This document shows, piece after piece, positions 17,493-26,325 of a DNA stretch of 64,000 nucleotides; the first letter of the stretch is position 1, and every line of letters begins with the position of its first letter. Made by a program: the position numbers and the translations under genes. Where the stretch lies: the NCBI RefSeq assembly GCF_003937825.1, contig NZ_RSFW01000017.1, positions 234,708-298,707 on the forward strand, written 5' to 3'. The stretch comes from Mesobacillus subterraneus (GTDB taxonomy: Bacteria > Bacillota > Bacilli > Bacillales > Cytobacillaceae). The notes below the pieces were generated by a model. It was not told the origin of the DNA. It ran no database searches and saw nothing but the letters and a program-made list of their open reading frames with translations.

Positions 17493-18761
17493 TCATTCAC
17501 TTGTTCCACACCATTTAAGCAGTGACAGAGCGATGATTTCAGCCGCTTCAAATACATCTTCAAGCTTGATGTATTCATTTGCCTGGTGTGCTGTCTCCGT
17601 TACTCCCGGCCCAAAAACCACGACCGGTATCCCGCCCACTTTAGATAGGATGCCTCCATCTGTCGCCCATGGCGAGGCTTCAACCAACGGGCTCCGATCC
17701 TTTACTGCCTGGAAGCTTTCTGATAAGATCCGGATCAATTCATGATCAGGGTCAAGGTCTCCCGGGAGCCAGCTAGCACCAAACCACTCCAGCTCCGGTA
17801 AGTGTTCGCTCAGCCAAGAATCCTCCTTGCCGAGGCTGATAAGCGCCTCAAGCAATTCCTGCCTCGCATGGTCCTGATTTTCATTCGGCGCTACTCCCAT
17901 CCTGCCTTCAATGATGGCCAGGTCAGGTACAGATGAGGGCCAATCTCCTGAATGGAGTTTTCCTATGTTAATAGGAATTGGAATTGGAATGCTGTCAAAA
18001 AACGGATCCGTGATCCGTTCGTTCCTGATCGTCTCCAAAACTCTCAATCGATCAATCACAAGCATTGCCTTTTCAATCGCATTTACGCCTTCATAGCGGG
18101 TTCCTCCATGTGCTCCCTTTCCTTTAACGGAAATCCTGAACCACATGGAGCCCTGTTGTTTCGGGAACATTTTCATATTGGTCGGTTCAGGAATGATCGC
18201 ACCATCTGCTTTATAGCCTCTCAGGACGGCAGCAAGACTTCCGGCTCCGCCACTCTCCTCCTCAATCACACTCTGGAAAATGACATCACCCTTTAACTTG
18301 ATCCCTGAGTTTTTGATGGCCTCGATCGCCATCAATAGGGAAGCTGTTCCACCTTTCATATCTGTGGATCCCCTGCCATATAATTTGCCGCTTTCAATAT
18401 GCCCGCTGAAGGGCTCTTTTTTCCAATCGTTATGATTCCCTGCTGGCACCACATCAATATGGCCATTCAAGATCATCGATTTGCCCCCGCCTGTCCCTCT
18501 CATGATCCCGACAGCATTCGGGTTCCCGCGGAAATCTTTACGGTCAGAACAAAATGCCGGGTGTCCTGAGAGTCCGTCTCCGCCTATTTCCCAAATGTCC
18601 ATTTCCAATCCCAATTCCCTGCATTTTTCAATGATGACTGCCTGCGCTCCGCTCTCATTTCCTCTAACGCTTGGTTCCTGGACTAATTTTTGAAGCAGCC
18701 GTGTCCCTTTGATCCTGTTTTCTGTAATGTAACTCCGCACTTTTTGTTCAGCATTTTGCAC
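17493..18761 (-). CDS. yodQ: M20 metallo-deacylase (YodQ-like)
   Basis: The 422-residue protein starts with GTG, preceded by AAAGGGG. It is an M20/ArgE-type enzyme: GHIDVVP carries the first metal-binding histidine with aspartate, GRGSTDMKGG the bridging aspartate, and VIEEESGGAG the catalytic glutamate. Such enzymes remove N-acetyl groups from amino acids. In the proposed pathway it would convert 4-acetamidobutyrate to 4-aminobutyrate. The chemistry (deacylase) is well supported, while the substrate rests on neighbourhood. It is 14 bases downstream of the CoA-transferase subunit B gene. Confidence 0.85.
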   Translation of the reverse strand: MQNAEQKVRSYITENRIKGTRLLQKLVQEPSVRGNESGAQAVIIEKCRELGLEMDIWEIGGDGLSGHPAFCSDRKDFRGNPNAVGIMRGTGGGKSMILNGHIDVVPAGNHNDWKKEPFSGHIESGKLYGRGSTDMKGGTASLLMAIEAIKNSGIKLKGDVIFQSVIEEESGGAGSLAAVLRGYKADGAIIPEPTNMKMFPKQQGSMWFRISVKGKGAHGGTRYEGVNAIEKAMLVIDRLRVLETIRNERITDPFFDSIPIPIPINIGKLHSGDWPSSVPDLAIIEGRMGVAPNENQDHARQELLEALISLGKEDSWLSEHLPELEWFGASWLPGDLDPDHELIRILSESFQAVKDRSPLVEASPWATDGGILSKVGGIPVVVFGPGVTETAHQANEYIKLEDVFEAAEIIALSLLKWCGTSE

Positions 18762-18775
18762 GCTATCAGCCCCTT

Positions 18776-19441
18776 TTAGTAATCAATGACTCGGAGATCC
18801 TCTGCGACTGAAAAATCACATCCTGTCCTGGCGGCAATTTCCGTGATTGTATGTGGTGCAAACAGTTCAGTCAGAAGCAGGGAACCATTTTCTACTTTGA
18901 AAACGGCAAGGTCGGTGATCACGAGGTCCACACATTCCGATGCTGTCAAAGGCAATGTGCAAGATTCAAGGATCTTCGGTGCCCCATTCTTATCTGTATG
19001 GTTCATCAAGACAATAACCTTCCTCGCTTTCTGTGCCAGCTCCATCGCTCCACCCATTCCAGGCACCTTCTTGCCGGGAACGATCCAGTTTGCCAGGTCG
19101 CCCCGCTTGCTCACTTGCAATGAACCTAGAATGGTGAGCCCAACCCGGCCTCTGCGGATCATCCCAAATGCCATTGCACTGTCACAATACGAAGAGCCTT
19201 GCAGAACCGTAACTGGAAATCCCCCGGCATTGCATAAGTTCTCATCTTCCAACCCCCTCACAGGAGATTCCCCCATGCCGACGATCCCGTTCTCCGCGTG
19301 GAACATCACATTCATGCCTCCTGGAAGATGGTTTGGCACAAGTGAAGGAATCCCTATGCCCAGATTGACAACCATTCCTGGCGTCACTTCCTCGGCAGCC
19401 CGTTTGGCCATTCTATTCCTGACATCTATTCCCATGCCCAT
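18776..19441 (-). CDS. yodR: 3-oxoacid CoA-transferase, subunit B (YodR-like)
   Basis: About 221 residues. The segment ENGIVGMG carries the catalytic glutamate of beta-subunits, and the N-terminus (VNLGIGIPSLV) is characteristic. It forms a heteromer with the product of the preceding gene to move CoA from a donor acyl-CoA to a 3-oxo acid. The start is uncertain: TTG at 19447, ATG at 19441 and ATG at 19435 are in frame behind AGGAGG. The gene overlaps the end of the subunit A gene by about 16 bases, indicating coupled translation. Confidence 0.88.
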   Translation of the reverse strand: MGMGIDVRNRMAKRAAEEVTPGMVVNLGIGIPSLVPNHLPGGMNVMFHAENGIVGMGESPVRGLEDENLCNAGGFPVTVLQGSSYCDSAMAFGMIRRGRVGLTILGSLQVSKRGDLANWIVPGKKVPGMGGAMELAQKARKVIVLMNHTDKNGAPKILESCTLPLTASECVDLVITDLAVFKVENGSLLLTELFAPHTITEIAARTGCDFSVAEDLRVIDY

Positions 19442-20118
19442 TTCCAATTCACTCCTCCTGAAGGGATCACCATATCGACGAAGACACCCGGTGTGACGAT
19501 TTCTTCGGGATTCAAACTGCCAAGCGGGACGATTTCCTCAGCCTCGGCAATAGTGAAGGCGCCTGCCATCGCAACCAGGGGATTCGTGTTCCGGGCGCTT
19601 TTGTCAAAAACAAGGTTTCCATATGGATCCGCCTTCCTGGCATATACAATTGAAACTTCGGCAGTCAGTGCGGGTTCAATCAAATAATCCTTGCCGTTCA
19701 GCTCCATTGTTTTTTTACCTTTTGAAACCAGGTCATGGCCAACACCTATATCTGTCAAAATTGCGCCAAGTCCCATGCCTCCTGCCCGGATCCTTTCGCA
19801 CAAGGTTCCTTGCGGGGAAAACTCGACCTCCAACAAGCCTTCTGTCATCAACGTTCCTGCAACTGGGTTGGATCCAATATGGGACGCGATGATTTTTTTC
19901 GCCCTGCCCCTGCTCACGATCTTTCCGATGCCGATTTCGGGAAAACCCGTGTCATTTCCAATCAACACAAGATTTTTTATATTTTTTTCCAGTATGCCGT
20001 CAATCAGATCCGGAGGGGAACCGACCCCTCCAAACCCACCGAACATCAAAGTCATGCCATCATGAAAATGTTCCATCGCCTTCTCAAGTGTCGCTATTTT
20101 TCCGAATGGGTTCTCCAT
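19426..20118 (-). CDS. yodS: 3-oxoacid CoA-transferase, subunit A (YodS-like)
   Basis: 230 residues from the ATG at 20116-20118, one base after the yodT stop codon, with the ribosome binding site inside the end of yodT. The CoA-binding glycine motif FGGFGGVGSPPDLI lies near residue 30. Together with subunit B it would make the CoA ester of a 3-oxo acid, here presumably 3-oxo-6-acetamidohexanoate formed by the aminotransferase. An alternative start nine codons upstream would overlap yodT. Confidence 0.88.
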   Translation of the reverse strand: MENPFGKIATLEKAMEHFHDGMTLMFGGFGGVGSPPDLIDGILEKNIKNLVLIGNDTGFPEIGIGKIVSRGRAKKIIASHIGSNPVAGTLMTEGLLEVEFSPQGTLCERIRAGGMGLGAILTDIGVGHDLVSKGKKTMELNGKDYLIEPALTAEVSIVYARKADPYGNLVFDKSARNTNPLVAMAGAFTIAEAEEIVPLGSLNPEEIVTPGVFVDMVIPSGGVNWKWAWE

Positions 20119-20119
20119 C

Positions 20120-21481
20120 TTAATTTCCAACTCCATTTCCATCATGGAATCCCAGTGTTTTATATACTTCTATAAAAGTAGTTTTCAAGAGACGAATCAG
20201 CTCATCTATTTCCCTTCTGGTAATGGTCAGTGGCGGTGCAATGATCACCGCGTCCCCTGACATGCCATCCAGGCCTGCTCCGGCAGGATACAGGAGAATT
20301 CCATGGTTTCTCCCTGTTTTCACTACAAGCTCCGTTAATTTGACACTCCGTTCGAAAGGTATTTTGGCACCTGGCAATTCAACGAATTCAAGACCAAGCA
20401 ACAGCCCTTTTCCTCTTACATCCCCAATGAAATCAAACTGCGACTTCAGTCTTTCCAATTTATTTCTAAGATAGATGGACTTGGAATCTACTTCCTCTAA
20501 AATCTGATTATTCTCCAGGTATTCCATCACTGCCAAGGCCGCAGCGCAAGATTGAGGATTGGCACTCAGTGTATGCCCGCTCATGATGACCTTTGATCCG
20601 TTAAGAATCGGCTCCATAACATGATCGCTCACTACCGTTGCGGCAATCGGCGCATAACCCGCTCCCATTCCCTTGCCCAGCGCCACAATGTCCGGCATGA
20701 TGTCCCAATGCTCACATGCAAGCATCGGTCCAGTACGGCCAAAACCTGTCATGACCTCGTCGGCAATGAATAAAATATTGTTTTCCTCACAAATCTTTTT
20801 GATTGTTTTATAGTAGTCATCAGGCGGAGAAATCGCTCCTCCCGCCGCTCCGATGACTGGTTCTGCTATAAACGCGGCGATATGGTCGGAACCGATCCTA
20901 TTGATTGCACCCTCTAGTTCCTTCGCGCATAAAAAACCGCAGGCCGGAGCTGTGCTTTCATATGGACATCGATAACAATACGGCGGAGAAATCGACGGGA
21001 ATTCCTCCAGCAGCGGAACAAACCTCGCTCTTCTTCCTGGATGTCCTGACATGGACAGCGCTCCGAGCGTGATTCCATGGTAGCTGATCCACCTGGAAAG
21101 GACTTTGGTTTTAGATTTTTGCCCCTTTTCTTGCCAGTATTGAATGGCTATTTTCAACGCCGTCTCGGTAGCCTCGGAACCACTGTTCACAAAGAAGCTC
21201 CAGTTCAAGTCACCTGGCAGTTTCTCCGCGAGTTTAGCCGCCAGCTGTTCAGCCGCCTCACTTGTGAATTGAGACCGATACACGAACGAAACCCGCTTCG
21301 ACTGCTCATGCATCGCTAAAATAATTTCTGGAACACCATGCCCGATGTTTGCTGTAACAGCCCCGGAAGCAGCATCAAGATACTTCATTCCATCTTTGTC
21401 AAAAAGATATACACCTTTTCCATAGTCAATTTCAGGATAGCTCTCATCCAGGGCAGGTTTAATCAAGTAGGACGGCTTCAT
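20120..21481 (-). CDS. yodT: Class III aminotransferase (YodT-like)
   Basis: 453 residues. The pyridoxal lysine is in ALGKGMGAGYAPI and the cofactor aspartate in FIADEVMTGFGRTG. It is the first gene of the downstream operon (yodT-yodS-yodR-yodQ-gabT-aldehyde dehydrogenase). In the yod pathway it is proposed to remove the 3-amino group of N6-acetyl-beta-lysine, giving the 3-oxo acid for the CoA-transferase; that assignment is inference from context. The start has GGAGTGAG upstream. The upstream region of 170 bases shows no convincing sigma-54 promoter. Confidence 0.85.
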   Translation of the reverse strand: MKPSYLIKPALDESYPEIDYGKGVYLFDKDGMKYLDAASGAVTANIGHGVPEIILAMHEQSKRVSFVYRSQFTSEAAEQLAAKLAEKLPGDLNWSFFVNSGSEATETALKIAIQYWQEKGQKSKTKVLSRWISYHGITLGALSMSGHPGRRARFVPLLEEFPSISPPYCYRCPYESTAPACGFLCAKELEGAINRIGSDHIAAFIAEPVIGAAGGAISPPDDYYKTIKKICEENNILFIADEVMTGFGRTGPMLACEHWDIMPDIVALGKGMGAGYAPIAATVVSDHVMEPILNGSKVIMSGHTLSANPQSCAAALAVMEYLENNQILEEVDSKSIYLRNKLERLKSQFDFIGDVRGKGLLLGLEFVELPGAKIPFERSVKLTELVVKTGRNHGILLYPAGAGLDGMSGDAVIIAPPLTITRREIDELIRLLKTTFIEVYKTLGFHDGNGVGN

Positions 21482-21720
21482 ATACTCACTCCATTCACCG
21501 CGATTAAAAATATGGACATTCTCTAAATTGTATGAAATAAAAACGGGAATCTTTCTTGTAGTTGTAAAAATTCCGGCTTAAAGCCTAAGGGCAAGCATTT
21601 GCGGAAAAAGGGTTGGTTTTAGCTGACAAAAGCTTATTTTGAGAATAGAGGGTGGCAATTTGGACTGAAAAATTGGGACGTAGTTTCCAGCGGATGGAAA
21701 AAGTAGTGAATAAGGTTCAT

Positions 21721-21846
21721 TTCGTAATGAAAACAGGGATTTTCGTAGTGATTATTGTTAATTTCGTAGTGATTAAACCGATTCTCGTAGTGATTAATGC
21801 ATTTTTCGTAGTGATAGTGTTAAATTTCGTAATATTCCTCCTTTCA
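21721..21846. repeat. Six 21-bp tandem repeats with invariant 11-base core
   Basis: Units start at exactly 21-base steps: 21721, 21742, 21763, 21784, 21805 and 21826. Each begins with a core TTCGTAGTGAT (first and last diverged, fourth begins with C), followed by 10 variable, AT-rich bases. Because 21 is a multiple of three, both strands stay open and would encode heptad repeats (about FVVI... on plus, ITTK... on minus). The array sits in the 580-base gap between yodT and the S66 peptidase gene; the rest of that gap shows nothing else recognisable. Confidence 0.95.
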
Positions 21847-22029
21847 AGATGGCATGATATGCCCGCAAAGCCTGTCTGAGAAGGTTTGTCCCTCCTAAAC
21901 TTGCTGTTTATTGTTAAAAGAAAACAATTCCCTCCTGAAAACACAAGATTTTGTCTTGAGTTTAAATTAAAATGGCGGCATTATCGCTACAGGAAAAAAA
22001 TAGCCAGCTATTTAGATTCCAAACAAAAA

Positions 22030-22048
22030 GACACCCATTACAGGTGCC
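22030..22048 (-). terminator. Terminator of the S66 peptidase gene
   Basis: The stem GGCACC/GGGTGTC with a 6-base loop, followed by TTTTTG on the minus strand, lies 13 bases past the stop. Confidence 0.75.
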
Positions 22049-22060
22049 TTAGCGAGTATT

Positions 22061-23041
22061 TTATTCCTTTTGCTCAATAAAGATTTCTGTCTCTTTCCCA
22101 TATGCTTTTACTGAAGCTGCCGCACCGATTGGCAGGGTGGCAATTGGCTGGACATGTCCAAAATTGACGTTTGCAATAATGGGGATATGCCGCAGCTCTT
22201 CCTTGCTCAGGATAATTTTTCGTAAAGCCTCATCGGTAATATTCGAATTCTTTTGGAAGCGTCCGATCAAAATAGCCTTGATGGAGGAGGCATCCGGAAG
22301 GTGCAGCAGTGATTGAAGGTCCCGGTCGAAGCTCCGCGAGTGGCTTTCCTCATCATCTTCAAGGAACAAAATACTGTCCTTGAGAGGAGGCATGAATTCA
22401 GACCCCTGGAGAAGGTTCATGGTACAGAGGTTACCGCCAATCAATTTCCCCTCCGCTTTGCCTTCCTGGATGATTGTATAACCCTCCTGTTCGTGGAAGG
22501 TCCGATTTTCCTGGTCAAGATACCATGCATCGTCCGACCACGTATCAGAAGGGATGATTTCGTATGGGGCATCATTTGTAACGGCTTGTAAAAATGACTC
22601 CATCGTGTATTCGAGCCCGTGTTTCACGCCAAAGCTTGAGAAGTGGGGCCCTGAATAAGTGACCAGGCCCGTTTTTTGATAGATTGCCAGCTGCAAAGCT
22701 GTAATGTCACTGTATCCGCAAAAAACCTTGGGATTAGCGGCGATCAGCTCAAAGTCTATATATTTCAGCAACTGGTTTGAATTATAGCCGCCTATCGCCG
22801 TTAAGATCCCTTTGACATTCTTGTCAGCAAACGCGTCATGTAAATCTTCAATTCTCTCTTTGATAGTGGAACTGAAAAACTCATCATGGGCATCCGCATT
22901 TTTTCCAAAGGTAACCTTGAATCCGAGATTGGTCAATCTTTCAACAGCAAGATCTACCTGTGCTTCTTTCAGGATGATCATGCTTGTGGAAGGGGCGATG
23001 ATCCTGATTTCATCTCCCGGCATTAATTTTGGTGCAAACAT
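22061..23041 (-). CDS. S66 family peptidase (LD-carboxypeptidase / MccF-like)
   Basis: 326 residues from the ATG at 23039-23041, which has GGCGGGGAG just upstream. The nucleophile serine is in FCGYSDITALQ; the catalytic glutamate is in GGNLCTMNLLQG...FLEDDEE, and the histidine lies in VNFGHVQP. The family splits L,D-peptide bonds of murein tetrapeptides or detoxifies microcin C-type aminoacyl nucleotides. Without a signal peptide it is cytoplasmic, which fits recycling of cell-wall peptides or MccF-like immunity; which one cannot be told. Confidence 0.88.
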   Translation of the reverse strand: MFAPKLMPGDEIRIIAPSTSMIILKEAQVDLAVERLTNLGFKVTFGKNADAHDEFFSSTIKERIEDLHDAFADKNVKGILTAIGGYNSNQLLKYIDFELIAANPKVFCGYSDITALQLAIYQKTGLVTYSGPHFSSFGVKHGLEYTMESFLQAVTNDAPYEIIPSDTWSDDAWYLDQENRTFHEQEGYTIIQEGKAEGKLIGGNLCTMNLLQGSEFMPPLKDSILFLEDDEESHSRSFDRDLQSLLHLPDASSIKAILIGRFQKNSNITDEALRKIILSKEELRHIPIIANVNFGHVQPIATLPIGAAASVKAYGKETEIFIEQKE

Positions 23042-23107
23042 ATTCTCCCCGCCTCTTCTATTCATATTTAATATTTTATCAAAGAAAAAGGCAGGGTGTA
23101 ATTATAT

Positions 23108-24580
23108 TTAAACCATAGCCGGCTCCGGCTCCATCTCCCGTCCTGTTCTGGACTTTTCAATAATGTCTGTCGCAATCCATACTCCGCAGGCACTAGCCTG
23201 TGCCAATCCTCTCGTGATTCCGGCACCGTCGCCACCCACATACAGACCGCTGATCTCCGTTTCAAACCGGTCATTCAGCTTTGGCCTTGCGGAATAGAAT
23301 TTTGCTTCCACTCCATAGAAAAGGGTATGGTCGGATGCAAGGCCAGGTGTGACATGGTTCAACGCTTCTGTCATTTCAATCAAGCTCTTCAGAGTATTGT
23401 ATGGAAGGACCAACCCTAAATCCCCAGGAACCGCTTCTTTCAAGGTAGGCTCTAAAAACCCTTCCTTAATCCTTTTCTCGGTTGATCTGCGGCCTTTCAG
23501 AATATCTCCATATTTCTGGACAATCAGGCCGCCATTCGAAAGGCTGTTGGCCAATCGAGAAATTTCGTGGGCATACTCATTCGGTTTATCGAACGGCTCA
23601 GAAAAAGTATGGGAAACAAGCAAGGCAAAGTTGGTATTGCCGCTTCCCAGTTTTGGATCTTTATAAGCATGTCCATTCGCAAGCATAATTCCCGAATGGT
23701 TCTCGACCACCACATGTCCGGATGGATTACTGCAGAATGTTCGTACACTTGTGCCTACGGATGTATTGAAAATGAATTTCCCTTCATACAGATGCTCATT
23801 TATTTCTTCCATAACGACATTGGATGTCTCAACCCGAACACCAATATCGACCTGGTTATTGATCATCTTCAACCTTCGCTTTTTCATCATCTGCGTAAGC
23901 CATTTGGATCCATCACGCCCAGGGGCTACCACTACCTTCTCAGCGAAAATCTTATCTCCATTTTTCAGTTCAACACCCATTACCTTATGGCCATCAGGAG
24001 TCTTTTCAGTGATCAGGTCTTCGATTTCTGTCTTGAAGGCCATGTCGATTTTATCCTTTAAGTATTCGAAAATATTTTTCAAAATTTCAAGATTTTGTTC
24101 AGTACCGAGGTGCCTGACTTGCGCGCGGAGCAGCTTCAGCCCTGCTGCATATCCTCTTCGCTCGATTTCCCTGACTTTATCTGTCATCGGATCAGTAATG
24201 CTTTCTGTTGCTCCATGCTTTAAATTGATGCCATCAACATATTTAATCAGTTCGACAACTTTTGAATCAGGAAGATAATCCGTCATCCAGCCGCCGAATT
24301 CACTTGTAATATTGAATTTACCATCGGAATAAGCGCCGGCTCCGCCAAATCCATTGGTGATCGAACAGGCAGGCAAGCATCCGGCAAAATCCTTTTTACC
24401 GGCTGGCGGCGGGCATTTCTCTATTTTTTTCTGTAAAATAGGGCAATTTCTGCGATAAATATCATGGCCCTTATCCACTAGCAGTACATTCGCGCCTGGC
24501 ATCTTCAGAGATAGTTCATAGCACGTAAAAATTCCGGCTGGTCCGGCACCAACGACAATCACATCATAGTTTGTTTTCAT
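23108..24580 (-). CDS. FAD-dependent oxidoreductase (NAD(P)/FAD, YhiN/HI0933-like dehydrogenase group)
   Basis: 490 residues from the ATG at 24578-24580, preceded by GGGGGATG; an upstream extension of 20 codons is not protein-like. The N-terminal dinucleotide fold has VVGAGPAGI, and the C-terminal FAD segment is YVGGDGAGITRGLAQASACG. A cysteine-rich stretch (CPILQKKIEKCPPP, CLPAC) lies in the insert and may bind a cluster or form disulfides. The substrate is not known. It stands alone, with its own ribosome binding site, between the peptidase and the YjcZ gene. Confidence 0.85.
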   Translation of the reverse strand: MKTNYDVIVVGAGPAGIFTCYELSLKMPGANVLLVDKGHDIYRRNCPILQKKIEKCPPPAGKKDFAGCLPACSITNGFGGAGAYSDGKFNITSEFGGWMTDYLPDSKVVELIKYVDGINLKHGATESITDPMTDKVREIERRGYAAGLKLLRAQVRHLGTEQNLEILKNIFEYLKDKIDMAFKTEIEDLITEKTPDGHKVMGVELKNGDKIFAEKVVVAPGRDGSKWLTQMMKKRRLKMINNQVDIGVRVETSNVVMEEINEHLYEGKFIFNTSVGTSVRTFCSNPSGHVVVENHSGIMLANGHAYKDPKLGSGNTNFALLVSHTFSEPFDKPNEYAHEISRLANSLSNGGLIVQKYGDILKGRRSTEKRIKEGFLEPTLKEAVPGDLGLVLPYNTLKSLIEMTEALNHVTPGLASDHTLFYGVEAKFYSARPKLNDRFETEISGLYVGGDGAGITRGLAQASACGVWIATDIIEKSRTGREMEPEPAMV

Positions 24581-24717
24581 GTAGCATCCCCCGCCAATCT
24601 GTATTTTGCTTAACCACTGGTAAATATAACAAAAGAACACAAGAGAGTCAACAAAATATACGAACTATTTTTACTGCCAATCAATTAATGTTCGTGTTTT
24701 ATCCGGTAACAAAATAA

Positions 24718-24741
24718 GAGGCTGCCTGTTCAGGCAGCCTC
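24718..24741 (-). terminator. Terminator of the YjcZ gene
   Basis: The 11-bp stem GAGGCTGCCTG/CAGGCAGCCTC is followed by TTATTTTG on the minus strand, a modest T tract. Confidence 0.65.
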
Positions 24742-24778
24742 CAAGTCTCAGTTTGCGTTCTTTATATTTCCGTGCATC

Positions 24779-24976
24779 TTACCAAATATGGCTGCAGCAT
24801 GCACCGATGATGATCAACAAGATGAATAGTACTACAATTAGCGCGAATCCGCCGTAACCATAACCTGCTCCTCCTACACCTGCATAAGGGTAACCTCCAC
24901 CGCAGAATGTACCATAAGCTGGCGCTGTTGCCATAGGTGCTGTTACTGGCATAGGGGCATTATCGTATCCGTACAT
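24779..24976 (-). CDS. YjcZ family small sporulation-associated membrane protein
   Basis: 65 residues. A Gly/Tyr/Pro-rich head (GYDNAPMP..., GGGYPYAGVGG) is followed by the signature helix GGFALIVVLFILLIIIG and a short CCSHIW tail. YjcZ-like proteins are small, mostly spore-coat-linked, and the conserved helix anchors them in membrane. It supports a spore-forming host. Its own terminator follows, so it is monocistronic; the control could not be recognised. Confidence 0.85.
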   Translation of the reverse strand: MYGYDNAPMPVTAPMATAPAYGTFCGGGYPYAGVGGAGYGYGGFALIVVLFILLIIIGACCSHIW

Positions 24977-25167
24977 TAAAAACCACTCCTCGTTTGTTTT
25001 TGAATTGCTTTCCCTTTACGGTATGATATGGGTACTTGACCTGTTTGTGTATTTGCCTATTTTTATAAATAAATCGTTTTTTGAAATATAAAAATAATTC
25101 TTTTCTTTGACTGCACTTTAGGTAAAAATGGATATAGCAATGTTTTTGCTGGAGGAATCAACCCAGA

Positions 25168-26262
25168 ATGAAATCAAACTTCAGAAAGTTCCTGGCTTTA
25201 TTTTTCATAACAGCGGCTTTACTTTTTTTATTCGCTATGCAATCGGAACATTACCAGTCGGAAGATTTGAACGTATATGAAAAAATTGAGGAAGGCTCTT
25301 CGATTAATTACTTGGTCATTGGCGACAGCATCGGCAGAGGTGCTGGGGCTGAAAGAAAAGAACTCCGCTGGTACAGCCAGTTTGAAGTTCTCCTGAAAAG
25401 CTACAGTGGATCACGGGCCTATCGAAATCTTGTCGTCCAAAGCGGAGCTACTGCATTTGAAGGGATCTATAAACTGCAGAAGACATCGCAAAAGAAAGAC
25501 ATCGACGTCATTTTTCTATTCTTCGGTGAAAATGACCGTAAATATATGGATCCTGAAACATTCGCTTTTTTTTATGAGAAACTGCTCAGAGATGCAAAAG
25601 AATTTCATCCAGAAGCAGAAATCATTACGATCATTGAAAGTTCCCTAAAACAAGAACCCTATGCGCATGCAATCAAGAACGTTTCAAGCCATTATGGGGC
25701 AAAACATCTTGATATGCGGATTCCTTTTAAAGAATCTGGTTTGCTGACTGAACACCTGACAACAGATATGGTCCACCCTAATGGGAAGGGGTATCAGTTA
25801 TATGCGAATTCAATCCTTGAGTTAATGAAGGAGAATATGAAAAGCGGAGCTGATATAGCCAGTTTCCCTGACCCAATAGCTATGGATAACTCCTTTTATC
25901 TGTCCGAAAAAAAGGAGATTGCTTCTAATGGGGGGTTCAATTATGAAAAAGGATTGTATGTCAGCAGGAATCCGGGTGAAGTGCTGGAATATGTATTCGA
26001 AGGTCCCATCCTCGGAGTCACGGCAATTCGCAGCGTGGAGGGAGGAAAGGTAAAGGTTTATATAGACGGGGAATATATCCGGACGCTTTCAACCTGGTGG
26101 CCTTTTACGCGCGAAAGGTATCTATATATTGCAAGCGGACTTGACCCTGGCCGCCATACCGTCCGGTTTGAGACAATTGGCCATCCCGCCTCTGCCGTCG
26201 CAGGTGTAAATGAAACCATCATCATAAAATCCATCATCATTGCGAAGGAAAAAGAAGATTAA
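25168..26262 (+). CDS. Secreted SGNH/GDSL hydrolase
   Basis: 364 residues with an N-terminal hydrophobic signal (residues 6-23). Block I is VIGDSIGRGAGA with the nucleophile serine; Asn in FFGENDR is block III; the catalytic Asp-His pair is in DMVHPNGKGY. The C-terminal about 130 residues are a beta-rich domain with a NPGEVLEYVFEGP-like fold, possibly a carbohydrate-binding module. Such enzymes usually deacetylate cell-wall or capsule sugars. The start follows TGGAGG. It runs just ahead of the DUF502 gene. Confidence 0.85.
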   Translation: MKSNFRKFLALFFITAALLFLFAMQSEHYQSEDLNVYEKIEEGSSINYLVIGDSIGRGAGAERKELRWYSQFEVLLKSYSGSRAYRNLVVQSGATAFEGIYKLQKTSQKKDIDVIFLFFGENDRKYMDPETFAFFYEKLLRDAKEFHPEAEIITIIESSLKQEPYAHAIKNVSSHYGAKHLDMRIPFKESGLLTEHLTTDMVHPNGKGYQLYANSILELMKENMKSGADIASFPDPIAMDNSFYLSEKKEIASNGGFNYEKGLYVSRNPGEVLEYVFEGPILGVTAIRSVEGGKVKVYIDGEYIRTLSTWWPFTRERYLYIASGLDPGRHTVRFETIGHPASAVAGVNETIIIKSIIIAKEKED

Positions 26263-26325
26263 TGTTAGAAATATTGGTTTCCGGCATGTATGATACATCC
26301 ATACATGCTGTGTAAGGAGATTGAA

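Noticed and set aside
21590..21620. Sigma-54 promoter in front of yodT
   Set aside because: A TTGC doublet is present on the minus strand but the -24 GG element is missing at the right spacing.
21721..21846. CRISPR array at the 21-bp repeats
   Set aside because: Repeat core is 11 bases and spacers 10, far below CRISPR sizes, and no cas genes are near.
21652..21879. Plus-strand frame of 75 codons across the 21-bp repeats
   Set aside because: The frame is open only because the repeat period is a multiple of three; both strands are open, composition is low complexity and no good ribosome binding site precedes it.
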